A stretch of DNA of 64,000 nt from Noviherbaspirillum sp. L7-7A. Lineage in GTDB: Bacteria; Pseudomonadota; Gammaproteobacteria; Burkholderiales; Burkholderiaceae_D. Every line of letters starts with the position of its first letter. Positions within the stretch are counted from its first letter, which is position 1. Positions 17,685 through 25,726 of the stretch are shown here, one piece after another. The stretch spans positions 2,976,001 through 3,040,000 of the forward strand of contig NZ_JAHQRJ010000001.1 in assembly GCF_019052805.1 (NCBI RefSeq), read 5' to 3'. Made by a program: the position numbers and the translations under genes. Below the pieces are notes generated by a model that had not been told where the DNA came from, did not search any database, and saw only the letters and a list, made by a program, of their open reading frames with translations.

Positions 17685-18925
17685 TAATGCCGCGTCATCC
17701 GGCAGGTCGTCGGCAGTGCGGTTTCCTCGACCGACAGGTAACGCTCGGTGCGAAAGCCATAGCCGCTGCCTTCATTGTCGAAGCGCGCGCCCTCGCCCTT
17801 TTTCTGCATCACCGACACATACAGCGGCTGGATCAGCTGGTGGTCGGCGGCGCGCATGGTGGCCTGGTGGAAGCTGTTCCTGAACTGCGCGCCTTCCAGC
17901 GCCCGCGCCACCGCCGCCGCCTCGGTGCTGCCGGCCTTTTCGATGGCCGCCGCCAGCATGCCCACCATCAGATGCATGCGCAGATGCACGTAGTCGTCCT
18001 TTGGCGACGGATAGCGCTTGCCGAAAGCCTGGTAGAACGCATCGCTGGCCGGGCCGCCGGCGTTCGGATGCCATTCGGCCACCGCCCGCACCCGCCCCAC
18101 GCCGGCATCGCCAATCGCGGCCGGCGCGCCCAGGCCATTGCCGTAGAAGGTATAGAACTTGGCATCCAGGCCGGCCTCGCGCGCCGCCTTGACCAGGAGC
18201 GTCAGGTCATTGCCCCAGTTGCCGGTGACGATGCTGTCGGCGCCGCTGGCGCGGATCTTGGCCACATAGGGCGAAAAATCCTTGATCTTGCCGATCGGGT
18301 GCAGTTCGTCGCCGACGATGGCAATGTCCGGCCGCTTGGCCTCCAGCATGCTGCGCGCCGCCTTCGCGGTCTGGCGGCCGAAGCTGTAGTCCTGGCCGAT
18401 CAGATAGACTTTTTTCGCATGGCTGTCCTGGCGTATCACCTCGGTCAGCGCATGCATGCGCATGTCGGCATGGGCGTCGAAGCGGAAATGCCAGAAGCTG
18501 CATTTTTCATTGGTCAGCGCCGGGTCCACCGCCGAGTAGTTCAGGAACAGGATGCGCTGATCGGGCGCGCGGCTGTTGTGCCGCTCCACCGCGTCGATCA
18601 GCGCCGACGCCACTGCCGAGCTGTTGCCCTGCATGAGAAAGCCGATGCGCTGGTCGGACAGGCGGCGAAATTCGATCAGCGCCTCTTCCACGCCCTGCTT
18701 GCTGTCGAAGATTGTCAGCGCCAGCGGATGCCTGCCGTCGGGCAGGCGCACGCCGCCGGAAGCGTTGACGTTGTCGACCGCCATCTGGATATTGCGCGCA
18801 ACCGCCTCGCCGGCATTGGCAAAGGGGCCGGACATGCCTTCGACCATGCCGATGCGGATCGGCGCACCGGCAGCGGCGCCCTTGGCAAGCAGCAGCAACA
18901 GCGTTGCCAGCAGTGTTCTGAACAT
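17684..18925 (-). CDS. ABC transporter substrate-binding protein, branched-chain amino acid type
   Basis: The 413-residue protein carries a signal peptide (MFRTLLATLLLLLAKGAAAG) followed by a type I periplasmic binding fold (IRIGMVEGMSGPFANAGEAV, VYLIGQDYSFGRQTAKAA, SIVTGNWGNDLTLLVKAA). This is the Leu/Ile/Val-binding (Peripla_BP_6) family, whose members bind amino acids, urea, amides or aromatic acids. The ligand cannot be read from sequence. No permease or ATPase genes are adjacent, so it is an orphan. Its last codons abut the palindromic element at 17447-17684. It is divergent from the DUF3108 operon. Confidence 0.85.
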   Translation of the reverse strand: MFRTLLATLLLLLAKGAAAGAPIRIGMVEGMSGPFANAGEAVARNIQMAVDNVNASGGVRLPDGRHPLALTIFDSKQGVEEALIEFRRLSDQRIGFLMQGNSSAVASALIDAVERHNSRAPDQRILFLNYSAVDPALTNEKCSFWHFRFDAHADMRMHALTEVIRQDSHAKKVYLIGQDYSFGRQTAKAARSMLEAKRPDIAIVGDELHPIGKIKDFSPYVAKIRASGADSIVTGNWGNDLTLLVKAAREAGLDAKFYTFYGNGLGAPAAIGDAGVGRVRAVAEWHPNAGGPASDAFYQAFGKRYPSPKDDYVHLRMHLMVGMLAAAIEKAGSTEAAAVARALEGAQFRNSFHQATMRAADHQLIQPLYVSVMQKKGEGARFDNEGSGYGFRTERYLSVEETALPTTCRMTRH

Positions 18926-19017
18926 GGTGCCCCCGCAAAAAAGGCGCCATTCTACTTGCTTTGCCGCGCCGCAGCATGACTGGCGACCGTTGGCCGCCGA
19001 GCGGCTACACTAGCGCC

Positions 19018-20154
19018 ATGTCCGAAAAATATTCCCTTTTCCAACGCTGGCGCGCCCCGCTGCTGCGCATGCTGGCCGTGCTGGCGCTGTCGCTGCTGCT
19101 GCATGCGCTGGCATTGCATTGGGCGGGCGGCCATATCGGGCTGCCCTCGCTGGCCGGGGACCATGCGCCGCCGGTGGCGGTGGCCCTGCTGCCGCCGCCG
19201 GCGCCGGTTGCAGCGGCGCCGGAACCGCCGCCACCGCCGCCCAGGCCAACGCCGCGTCCCAGGGCCAAACCGAAAGCCGTTGCGCCACAACAGGCGCCAC
19301 GACAGGCCAGCGTCCCGCCTGCGGTCGCGCCGCCTGCGGAAACCGTGGCCGGGCCCGCGCTCGCCGATGCCGCGCCGCCTGAGCCGGCGCCAGCGCCAGC
19401 GGCCATACCGGCTGACAGCATGACAACCGCGTCGGCCGAGCCGCCATCGCAGGCCGCTCCCGCAACGCCGGAGCGGGAAAGCTTTCCGCGCTACCAGGTG
19501 CGGCCGCCGCCATCGGTCGACCTGAAGTACGAAGTGCGGGCGCTGCGACAGGGCAAGGAAGTGTTCGGCAACGGCCGTATCGTCTGGCATGCCGACGGCC
19601 AGCGCTACCGCATCGACGGCGAAGCCGGCGTGCTGTTCTTCACCGTGCTGCGCTTCCAGAGCCAGGGCGGCTTCGACGAGTTTGGCGTGGCGCCGCAGAG
19701 CTATGTCGAAAAGCGCATGCGCAAGGACGAAACCGTCACCCGCTTCGAAGCCAGTCCGGGCAGCATCCGCTTTTCGGCCTCCACGGCTTCCTATCCGCGC
19801 AGCGGCGGCGAGCAGGACCGCGCCAGCATCGTCTGGCAACTGGCGTCGATCGGCCTGGGCGACCCTGCGCAATATGCACCCGGCGCGCAGTTGCGGGTGT
19901 TCGTGGCCGGCGTGCGCGATGCGGAACCCTGGCTGATCCGGGTGATCGGACAGGAACGGATCGACACGCCGGCCGGCGCGATGCAGGCCTGGCACGTCAG
20001 CCGCGTGCCGCTGCCCGGCTCGCGCGACCAGAAGCTCGATATCTGGCTTGCGCCGGGGCATTCCTGGTATCCGGTGCGGCTGCGCTTTACCGAAGCCAGC
20101 GGCGAATACCTGGAGCTGGCGGTGTCGGCGCTGCATCCCGCCACGCCAATCTGA
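19018..20154 (+). CDS. DUF3108 protein with membrane anchor and Pro-rich linker
   Basis: The 378-residue protein starts at ATG 19018. Residues about 12-32 form one membrane helix (LRMLAVLALSLLLHALALHW). A long Pro/Ala/Lys linker (about 45-150), TonB-like in composition, is followed by a DUF3108 domain (about 160-375; FPRYQVRPPPSVDLKYEVRA, ending LDIWLAPGHSWYPVRLRF). DUF3108 proteins are predicted periplasmic beta-rich proteins of unknown function, often found in pairs. The linker suggests that the domain is held away from the inner membrane. It is the first gene of an operon with a second DUF3108 gene and queC. Confidence 0.8.
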   Translation: MSEKYSLFQRWRAPLLRMLAVLALSLLLHALALHWAGGHIGLPSLAGDHAPPVAVALLPPPAPVAAAPEPPPPPPRPTPRPRAKPKAVAPQQAPRQASVPPAVAPPAETVAGPALADAAPPEPAPAPAAIPADSMTTASAEPPSQAAPATPERESFPRYQVRPPPSVDLKYEVRALRQGKEVFGNGRIVWHADGQRYRIDGEAGVLFFTVLRFQSQGGFDEFGVAPQSYVEKRMRKDETVTRFEASPGSIRFSASTASYPRSGGEQDRASIVWQLASIGLGDPAQYAPGAQLRVFVAGVRDAEPWLIRVIGQERIDTPAGAMQAWHVSRVPLPGSRDQKLDIWLAPGHSWYPVRLRFTEASGEYLELAVSALHPATPI

Positions 20155-20173
20155 CATGGAGAACCCGTCCCCA

Positions 20174-20917
20174 ATGCGTTTCACCACCGTTTGCACAACC
20201 CTGCTGTGCCTCGTCGCCAGCGGCACCGCGCTGGCGGCAGCGCCGCCGAAATACCCGACCCGGCTGCCGCCGCCGGCCGAACTGGACTATGGCATCAAGG
20301 CGCGCCAGAGCGGCCTGTCCCTCAATGGCGAAGCGACCATGCGCTGGGACCATGCCAGCCAGGGTTATACGATAGGCGTGACCACCCGCGCCATGCTGGT
20401 CGGGAAGATCCTGGAGGAAAAGAGCGAGGGCGGCATCGATGCCTGGGGCCTGGCGCCGGCGCGCTTCACCGAGCAGCGCTACCGCAAGGGTGCCACCAGC
20501 GTGAACTTCGACCGGGCGGCGAAGAAGATCAGCTTCGAGGCCTCCGACCGCAGCTACCCGATCCAGGGCGGCGAACAGGACCACGCCAGCGTGGTCTGGC
20601 AGCTGAGCTCGGTGGCGCGCGCCACGCCGGCGAAATTCAGGGCCGGCTCGAACTGGCACTTCTTCGTGGTTGGCCAGCGCGACGGCGACCCATGGACCTT
20701 CCGCGTGGTCGGCCAGGAAAAGGTCAACGGCCCGTCCGGCCCCACTACGGCCTGGCATGTGACCCGCAATCCGCCGCCCGACGCCAAGGGACGCCAGCTC
20801 GACATCTGGCTGGCGCCGGACCTGCAGTGGTATCCGGTGAAGCTGCGCTATACCGAAAACGACGGTGACTACATCGAACAGACGCTGCGGGAAATCCGCG
20901 GCCAACCAGCAAAGTAA
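20174..20917 (+). CDS. Secreted DUF3108 protein, paralogue of the upstream gene
   Basis: The 247-residue protein has a cleavable signal peptide ([22 protein letters not shown]) and then one DUF3108 domain. It shares with its neighbour the block [18 protein letters not shown] versus SYPRSGGEQDRASIVWQL and the ending [19 protein letters not shown] chose ATG 20174 because it gives a clean signal peptide and lies 12 bases after GGAGA; the ATG at 20156 is possible. It begins 19 bases after the anchored paralogue, so the two probably act together in the periplasm. Function unknown. Confidence 0.8.
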   Translation: MRFTTVCTTLLCLVASGTALAAAPPKYPTRLPPPAELDYGIKARQSGLSLNGEATMRWDHASQGYTIGVTTRAMLVGKILEEKSEGGIDAWGLAPARFTEQRYRKGATSVNFDRAAKKISFEASDRSYPIQGGEQDHASVVWQLSSVARATPAKFRAGSNWHFFVVGQRDGDPWTFRVVGQEKVNGPSGPTTAWHVTRNPPPDAKGRQLDIWLAPDLQWYPVKLRYTENDGDYIEQTLREIRGQPAK

Positions 20918-20927
20918 GGACAACACA

Positions 20928-21632
20928 ATGAGCAATGCAAAGGGCGCCCTGGTACTGTTTTCCGGCGGCCAGGACTCCACCACCTGCGCCGCCTGGGCGC
21001 TGGCCCGCTACGAACGGGTCGAAACCATCGGCTTCGATTACGGCCAGCGGCATGCGGTCGAACTGGCAGTGCGGCCTGCCGTGCTGCAGGCGCTGCGCAC
21101 GATGTCGCCCGAGTGGAATGCCTGCCTGGGCGAGGACCACATGCTGGACCTGGGCCTTTTGGGCCGCATCTCCGACACCTCGCTGACCAAGGACGTGGCG
21201 ATCGCGATGCAGGAAAACGGCCTGCCCAACACCTTCGTCCCGGGCCGCAACCTGCTCTTCATGATGGTGGCTGCCACCCTGGCCTACCGCCGCGGCCTGG
21301 ACGTGCTGGTGGGCGGCATGTGCGAGACGGATTACTCCGGCTACCCGGACTGCCGCAACGACACCATGCAGTCGCTGCAGGCCACGCTGAACCTCGGCAT
21401 GGCAACCGACCTGCGGATCGAGACGCCGCTGATGTGGATCGACAAGGCCCAGACCTGGGAGCTGGCAAGGGAGCTGGGCGGTGAGGCATTGGTGGAAATG
21501 GTGCGCACCGAGACCCATACCTGCTATCTCGGCGAGCGCGGGGAGCTGCATGACTGGGGGTATGGGTGCGGGGCTTGCCCGGCTTGTGAATTGAGGGCGA
21601 AGGGGTATCGGGCGTTCAGGGAGAAGGCGTAG
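20928..21632 (+). CDS. queC: 7-cyano-7-deazaguanine synthase QueC
   Basis: QueC converts 7-carboxy-7-deazaguanine to preQ0 with ATP and ammonia in queuosine biosynthesis. The PP-loop SGGQDSTT (residues 12-19) and the C-terminal zinc site (Cys199, Cys214, Cys217, Cys220) are intact, and 234 residues is the family's usual length. AAGGA lies upstream of the ATG. It starts 10 bases after the second DUF3108 gene and seems to be read from the same promoter. No queD, queE or queF is in the window. A GC hairpin follows the stop. Confidence 0.95.
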   Translation: MSNAKGALVLFSGGQDSTTCAAWALARYERVETIGFDYGQRHAVELAVRPAVLQALRTMSPEWNACLGEDHMLDLGLLGRISDTSLTKDVAIAMQENGLPNTFVPGRNLLFMMVAATLAYRRGLDVLVGGMCETDYSGYPDCRNDTMQSLQATLNLGMATDLRIETPLMWIDKAQTWELARELGGEALVEMVRTETHTCYLGERGELHDWGYGCGACPACELRAKGYRAFREKA

Positions 21633-21635
21633 CAT

Positions 21636-21662
21636 GGAATGGGCGGCAGGCCGCCACATTCC
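21636..21662. terminator. Hairpin between queC and the convergent lipoprotein gene
   Basis: GGAATGGGCGGC (21636-21647) pairs with GCCGCCACATTCC (21650-21662) apart from one mismatch or bulge, with a two-base AG centre. It begins four bases after the queC stop and ends just before the stop of the opposing gene. No T-run is present. Confidence 0.5.
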
Positions 21663-21669
21663 CGCGTCG

Positions 21670-22338
21670 TCAAAGGGTAGAAAAACAGCCGAGCTGCCTG
21701 ACCTGTAGTTGCCCAGGGATGACATTCTGCGAAAAATGCCATCCGTCTTCGGTCCACGAGGAAAAGAAAGAACCATCAGGTGAAATCGGATCGGTGGTGT
21801 AGCCGGACGTATTGCCGCCGGTAACGGCCTTGCAAAGCGAGTTCATTGTCTGCAAGCCTGATGGCTCTTTGACCATTCCCAGTTCAACCAGTATCACGCC
21901 ATTAACTCTCGGTTGGAAACAGGTGACCGAACGATCTCGCTGTATGACAGTCTCGCAAGCAAGAATGGCGCCTTTAATAATCTGCGTCGCCAGGAATTTT
22001 CCGATGGGAGCAGTCTCTGGTGCGTTTTCCCCTGCTACGCCCTTATCTCCCGTTGCGCCTGCCGGCCCGGCAATGCTGTTTCCATTGCAGACATACCGGG
22101 TTTCCTGCACCTCGTCATCCTCCAGTCGTCCATTGCCGTTCACATCTGCGCCAAGCTGCAGCTTCTGCCCACCGGATGCACAATTCGCCCCGGCCGGCTC
22201 GGCAACGGTACGAACCAGCATGCTGGTTCCAGGAGCGCCGTTGGCACCGTCCTTGCCGTTGGAGCCATCGCCGCAGGCAGCCAGTGCCACGCAAGCAAGC
22301 AGTGCCGCGGCCAGAACTGAAAGTGTTCCTGATGCCAT
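21670..22338 (-). CDS. Lipoprotein with collagen-like Gly repeats and a DUF7151-like motif
   Basis: This 222-residue protein has a lipobox (LAACGDG) after a hydrophobic signal, so it should be a lipid-anchored envelope protein. Two short Gly-X-Y runs (GSNGKDGANGAPG and GPAGATGDKGVAGENAP) flank the motif NCASGGQKLQLGADVNGNGRLEDDEV with YVCNG. This Asp/Asn loop motif resembles a calcium-type site and is seen in DUF7151 proteins of environmental proteobacteria. The C-terminal half is unrecognised and has several Cys. The role is probably structural or adhesive, inferred only from composition. Confidence 0.65.
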   Translation of the reverse strand: MASGTLSVLAAALLACVALAACGDGSNGKDGANGAPGTSMLVRTVAEPAGANCASGGQKLQLGADVNGNGRLEDDEVQETRYVCNGNSIAGPAGATGDKGVAGENAPETAPIGKFLATQIIKGAILACETVIQRDRSVTCFQPRVNGVILVELGMVKEPSGLQTMNSLCKAVTGGNTSGYTTDPISPDGSFFSSWTEDGWHFSQNVIPGQLQVRQLGCFSTL

Positions 22339-22626
22339 TTCGTTTCTCCCTGTGGATGAACATCTGCTGGAAAGGTGTCTACGTCAGCCGGCCTGGCGAA
22401 ACGCTGCCTGGGTCATTTGCTGATGCACCGTCCTGTAGTGGAGTTTTGCTGGCCTGCGTTCAGGCCGTGTGGTTCATCCCTGTCGGCAATCCCGCTGGCG
22501 GGGAAGCCGGCCACATGCGCCGCACGGCGCAACCGGCATGTCGCCGTCTTCTGCGGTTATGAGACGGCCCGGCCGTCGGAAGGGAATGAGAAGCGCCAGC
22601 AGAGAAGCTGGCGCGTAAGGCAAGGC

Positions 22627-23097
22627 CTATTTCAGCGCCTGCGCCGCCTGCAGATACCCGCGCAACTCCTCCGCGCCCGACATGGTGTAATCCTTGTTCA
22701 GCTCAAGCTTCACCAGCGCGCTCAGCTGCTGCGGCAGCAGCTTGCGCAGCATGCCGAGGAACTGCGGCGACACCACCAGGCACAACTCCCGGAAGCGCCC
22801 TGCCCGCTGCGACTCCTCCAGGTAGGCGACGATGTCTCGGGCGAACAGCTCGGCGGCATGCTCGTCGGGCGTCTGGCGCGGCTCGTAGAGCTTGTTGGGC
22901 ACGGCGCCGCCGGTGTTGTGCATGCTCTTGGTGCCGGAGGTCGGCCCGAGCTTGTCCGATTCGCTGCTCTCGACCATGCGCAGTCGCGCGCCGTCGTTGA
23001 CCATGTCATTGACTTCTTCCAGCGGCGCGGCGGCGCTGGCTTGGGAAAAAAACCTTGCCCGGCTTGCATTTGCTGAGACGATCCACGTAGCGTTCAT
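22627..23097 (-). CDS. Host attachment family protein
   Basis: The 156-residue protein begins MNATWIVSANASRARFF, the usual start of the 'protein required for attachment to host cells' family. It has a central LYEPRQTPDEHAAELFARDIVAYL and ends ELNKDYTMSGAEELRGYL. Members are related to the eRF1/baeRF archaeo-eukaryotic release-factor-like fold, and many are cytoplasmic; the attachment label comes from mutant phenotypes. The ATG at 23097 has AAGGAC upstream. It is divergent from the DUF418 gene. Residues about 35-85 carry a low-complexity insert with Ser, Gly and Thr. Confidence 0.8.
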   Translation of the reverse strand: MNATWIVSANASRARFFSQASAAAPLEEVNDMVNDGARLRMVESSESDKLGPTSGTKSMHNTGGAVPNKLYEPRQTPDEHAAELFARDIVAYLEESQRAGRFRELCLVVSPQFLGMLRKLLPQQLSALVKLELNKDYTMSGAEELRGYLQAAQALK

Positions 23098-23136
23098 GTT
23101 GTCCTTGTCCTGGCTGTATGTTGAGAGAAAAGTTCG

Positions 23137-24372
23137 ATGCCTGTGCCAACCGAAATGTTCCGCGCCGGCGGCGCCGATGCCGCTGCCAGCCCGCGCCGTA
23201 TTGCGCATATCGATGTCCTGCGCGGCATGGCGGTGTTTGGCATTCTGCTGGTCAATGTCTGGTCCTTTGTCTGGGGCTTTGGCGCGCTGCGTTACGGCGC
23301 CATTGCCGAGCCGTCCTGGCTGGACCGCGGTGTGGTCTTCGCGGTGGCCTTGCTGGCGGAACAGAAGTTCTATCCCATCTTCGCCTTCCTGTTTGGCGCC
23401 GGTTTTGCGCTGCAGGCCCGTTCGCTGCGGCGCCGCCTGAGAGACCAGGGCCAGGTCCATGCGGCATTGCGCTACCGCTTCCGATGGCTGCTGGGCTGCG
23501 GCGTGCTGCACGGCCTGCTGCTGTGGGCCGGCGACATCCTCACTGTCTACGGCGCCGCCGGCTTCCTGCTGCTGCGCCTCTTCGATGCCCGGCTGCGGCG
23601 GGTGCGCGCCAGCCTGCGCAACTGGTGCCTGATCTGGCTGGCCGTGCTGGCGGCCAGCGTAGCGCTGTCAGTCCCATCGATTGACCAGGACGCCGACGAT
23701 GCGCGGCAGGAACAGGCCATTGCCTACATCGAGGATGCGCAGGAGGCGCGCGCCATCTACGCCGAAGGCACAGCCGGCGACATCGCCGCGCAGAGGCTGC
23801 CGGACTATCTGGCAGTCACGTCGGGATCGCTGCTGCTGGTGCCGCACCTGATGGTGCTTTTTCTCCTGGGGATCTGTTCGGTGCGGATGGGATGGCTGAC
23901 TGCGCCACAGCGCCATGCGCTGCTGTGGCGGCGGGTGCGCAACGCCGGCCTGCTGATTGGCCTGCCGCTCAATCTGGCCTGGGCCGCTGCCGCCGCGACC
24001 GGAGCGGCCAACCCGCTCGCCGCCCCGGCCTGGGGCGAACTGGCCTATGCCCTGCTGCCGCTGGGCGGTTCATTGCTGGCCGCCGCCTATGTCGCAGCGC
24101 TGCTGCTGGCGCGCGGTGCGCTGATGCGGCGGGCAAGCGCCTGGCTGGCGCCGGTGGGCCGCATGTCGCTCACCAATTACCTGATGCAGTCCCTGCTGGG
24201 CGTATGCCTGCTGCAGGGCACGGCGCTCGGCTCGCAGGCATCGCCGGCGGGGCTCATGCTGTTTGCGCTGGCTATCATGATGCTGCAGGCGCTGGCCAGC
24301 CGCTGGTGGCTGTCGCGCCATGCGCAGGGGCCGATGGAACGGCTGGCGGCACGCGGCAGGCCGCGGGCCTGA
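23137..24372 (+). CDS. DUF418 (YeiB-type) membrane protein
   Basis: The 411-residue protein has an N-terminal block (RIAHIDVLRGMAVFGILLVNV) and a C-terminal DUF418 block (PVGRMSLTNYLMQSLLGVCL), with about eight or more membrane helices between. The family resembles acyltransferase-3/heparan N-acetyltransferase-like membrane proteins (DUF1624/YeiB), but no reaction is established for most members. The LRG motif near residue 28 and a helix with NY in LTNY are the conserved family features. It is divergent from the host-attachment gene, with 39 bases between starts. Confidence 0.82.
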   Translation: MPVPTEMFRAGGADAAASPRRIAHIDVLRGMAVFGILLVNVWSFVWGFGALRYGAIAEPSWLDRGVVFAVALLAEQKFYPIFAFLFGAGFALQARSLRRRLRDQGQVHAALRYRFRWLLGCGVLHGLLLWAGDILTVYGAAGFLLLRLFDARLRRVRASLRNWCLIWLAVLAASVALSVPSIDQDADDARQEQAIAYIEDAQEARAIYAEGTAGDIAAQRLPDYLAVTSGSLLLVPHLMVLFLLGICSVRMGWLTAPQRHALLWRRVRNAGLLIGLPLNLAWAAAAATGAANPLAAPAWGELAYALLPLGGSLLAAAYVAALLLARGALMRRASAWLAPVGRMSLTNYLMQSLLGVCLLQGTALGSQASPAGLMLFALAIMMLQALASRWWLSRHAQGPMERLAARGRPRA

Positions 24373-24385
24373 ATCTGGCGCGGCC

Positions 24386-24988
24386 TCAGGCGCTTTCCTT
24401 CCTGTAGGTTGCGAGGCGATAGAGATAGGTCGCAGTCAGGAAGCCGACAATGGCCTTGGACACCGGATCGAGATAGCGGGCCACCGTGTCGTACTGTGCT
24501 TCGAGCAGGTAGCCGGCGCCTGCCAGCAGGCTGGCCCAGACCAGCGAGCCGATTGCGGAATAGGCCAGGTAACGCAGCACGCTCATCTCCGCAATGCCGG
24601 CCGGCACCGAGATCAGGGTGCGCACCGCCGGCACCAGCCGGCCGAACAGCACCGCCTTGCGGCCATGCCGCTCGAATGCCTGCAATGCCTTGTCGATGTC
24701 ATCGGGCTTGACGGTGAGCCAGCGGCCATGCTTGCCGGCCAGCGTGCGCAACCTCTTACGTCCATAGAGCCGGCCTGCGTAATACCAGGGCGTGCTGCCG
24801 GCCACCGAGCCGGCCGCGCCGGCCAGCAGCACGGCAAACAGGTTGAGCTTGCCGCTGGCGGCCGTGAAGCCGGCCAGCGGCATGATCAGCTCGGATGGAA
24901 TCGGCGGGAAGAGGTTTTCCGCGGCCATCAGCGCGAAGATGGCGAGATAACCATGCTCGGTGATGAACCGGACGATGAAGTCAAACAT
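24386..24988 (-). CDS. DedA family membrane protein
   Basis: The 200-residue protein begins with EHGYLAIFALMAAENLFPPIPSE, the conserved DedA motif with Glu and the NLFPPIPSE re-entrant segment. It continues with GAAGSVAGSTPWYYAGRLYGRK and the Arg motif FGRLVPAVRTLISVPAG. DedA proteins are inner-membrane lipid or undecaprenyl-phosphate transporters important for envelope stress and pH homeostasis. The conserved Glu and Arg residues are present, so it should be functional. It lies downstream of the DUF378 gene in the same direction, separated by 116 bases. Confidence 0.9.
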   Translation of the reverse strand: MFDFIVRFITEHGYLAIFALMAAENLFPPIPSELIMPLAGFTAASGKLNLFAVLLAGAAGSVAGSTPWYYAGRLYGRKRLRTLAGKHGRWLTVKPDDIDKALQAFERHGRKAVLFGRLVPAVRTLISVPAGIAEMSVLRYLAYSAIGSLVWASLLAGAGYLLEAQYDTVARYLDPVSKAIVGFLTATYLYRLATYRKESA

Positions 24989-25104
24989 GATGCATCGCCG
25001 GCAGCGTTAAGGCAGCGGCGAACAGCGGCGCGCCGGCCGTCCTTGGCACCGGCGCCGGCCCCGGAACAACAGTGCGGCCCCTCCGGAGCGGCAGGCGCTG
25101 CGGC

Positions 25105-25398
25105 TTAATAGCGATGGGCGTCACCCGCCATCTTGCTCAGGGTATAGATGCAATACAGCGCCGACAGACCCACCAGGCCATACACCGCGCGCGATGCGGT
25201 GGTCATGTCGCCGAAGATGGTGGCGACCAGGTCGATATTCATCAGGCCAACCAGCCCCCAGTTGATGCCGCCGATGATCATCAGCACCATGGCCAGCCAG
25301 TCGATGGCGCCCATGCGGCGCGCCATGCTGCTGCCGGTGGCGGAACGGCGCTCTGGCGTATGACGCCTCTCGGTCAGATGCGGATTCATTGTTGCCAT
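25105..25398 (-). CDS. DUF378 small membrane protein
   Basis: This 97-residue protein has a basic N-terminus of about 30 residues, then a DUF378 domain with two to three membrane segments (IDWLAMVLMIIGGINWGLVGL, ASRAVYGLVGLSALYCIYTL). The GGINWGLVG motif is diagnostic. Function is unknown. The ATG at 25398 follows AAGGAG with six bases of spacing, preferred to the inner ATG at 25389. It could share a transcript with dedA downstream. Confidence 0.85.
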   Translation of the reverse strand: MATMNPHLTERRHTPERRSATGSSMARRMGAIDWLAMVLMIIGGINWGLVGLMNIDLVATIFGDMTTASRAVYGLVGLSALYCIYTLSKMAGDAHRY

Positions 25399-25726
25399 AC
25401 AAAACTCCTTGCTTGTGACATGGGAATGGGGCGGAAGGCATGGAAATGCGCGGCAATGCGCTGGTAGCGCGGCCGCGATAACAGGCGATTAGAGAAGGCG
25501 CCTCCGGTCCAGTTCCGGCCAGCGCCCTTCCATTGTTTGCGCTCGCACAATAGGGCTGGGGAAGAAGATTGCGCCTGGCCGGAAACACGCAAGCCGCCAT
25601 CAGCAAAACTGGGCAACCATTCTTTCGAGCAATAAATTTGTGACATGCCTTGACCCACCCTTCAGATTCAGTGACGATACGGCTCCAGTCTGCCGCCTTC
25701 TCAACACCTCTTCCGCGCCGAGAACG
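25399..25726. other. 328-bp divergent intergenic region without a gene
   Basis: This gap separates the DUF378 start from the CACHE-kinase start and must hold both promoters. It is less GC-rich than its surroundings near 25610-25660, with AATAAATTTGTGACATGCCTTGACC, a possible plus-strand promoter area. I see no good hexamer pair at 16-18 base spacing, no repeat and no structured RNA. Confidence 0.4.

Noticed and set aside
22339-22626. Possible riboswitch or structured leader upstream of the lipoprotein gene
   Set aside because: GC-rich stems exist (GCCGTC 22543-22548 with GACGGC 22563-22568), but I could not fit GEMM, cobalamin or other known consensus elements.
25640-25726. N-terminal extension of the CACHE kinase
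   Set aside because: The extra 29 residues lack a ribosome site and precede a natural signal-anchor start at 25727.
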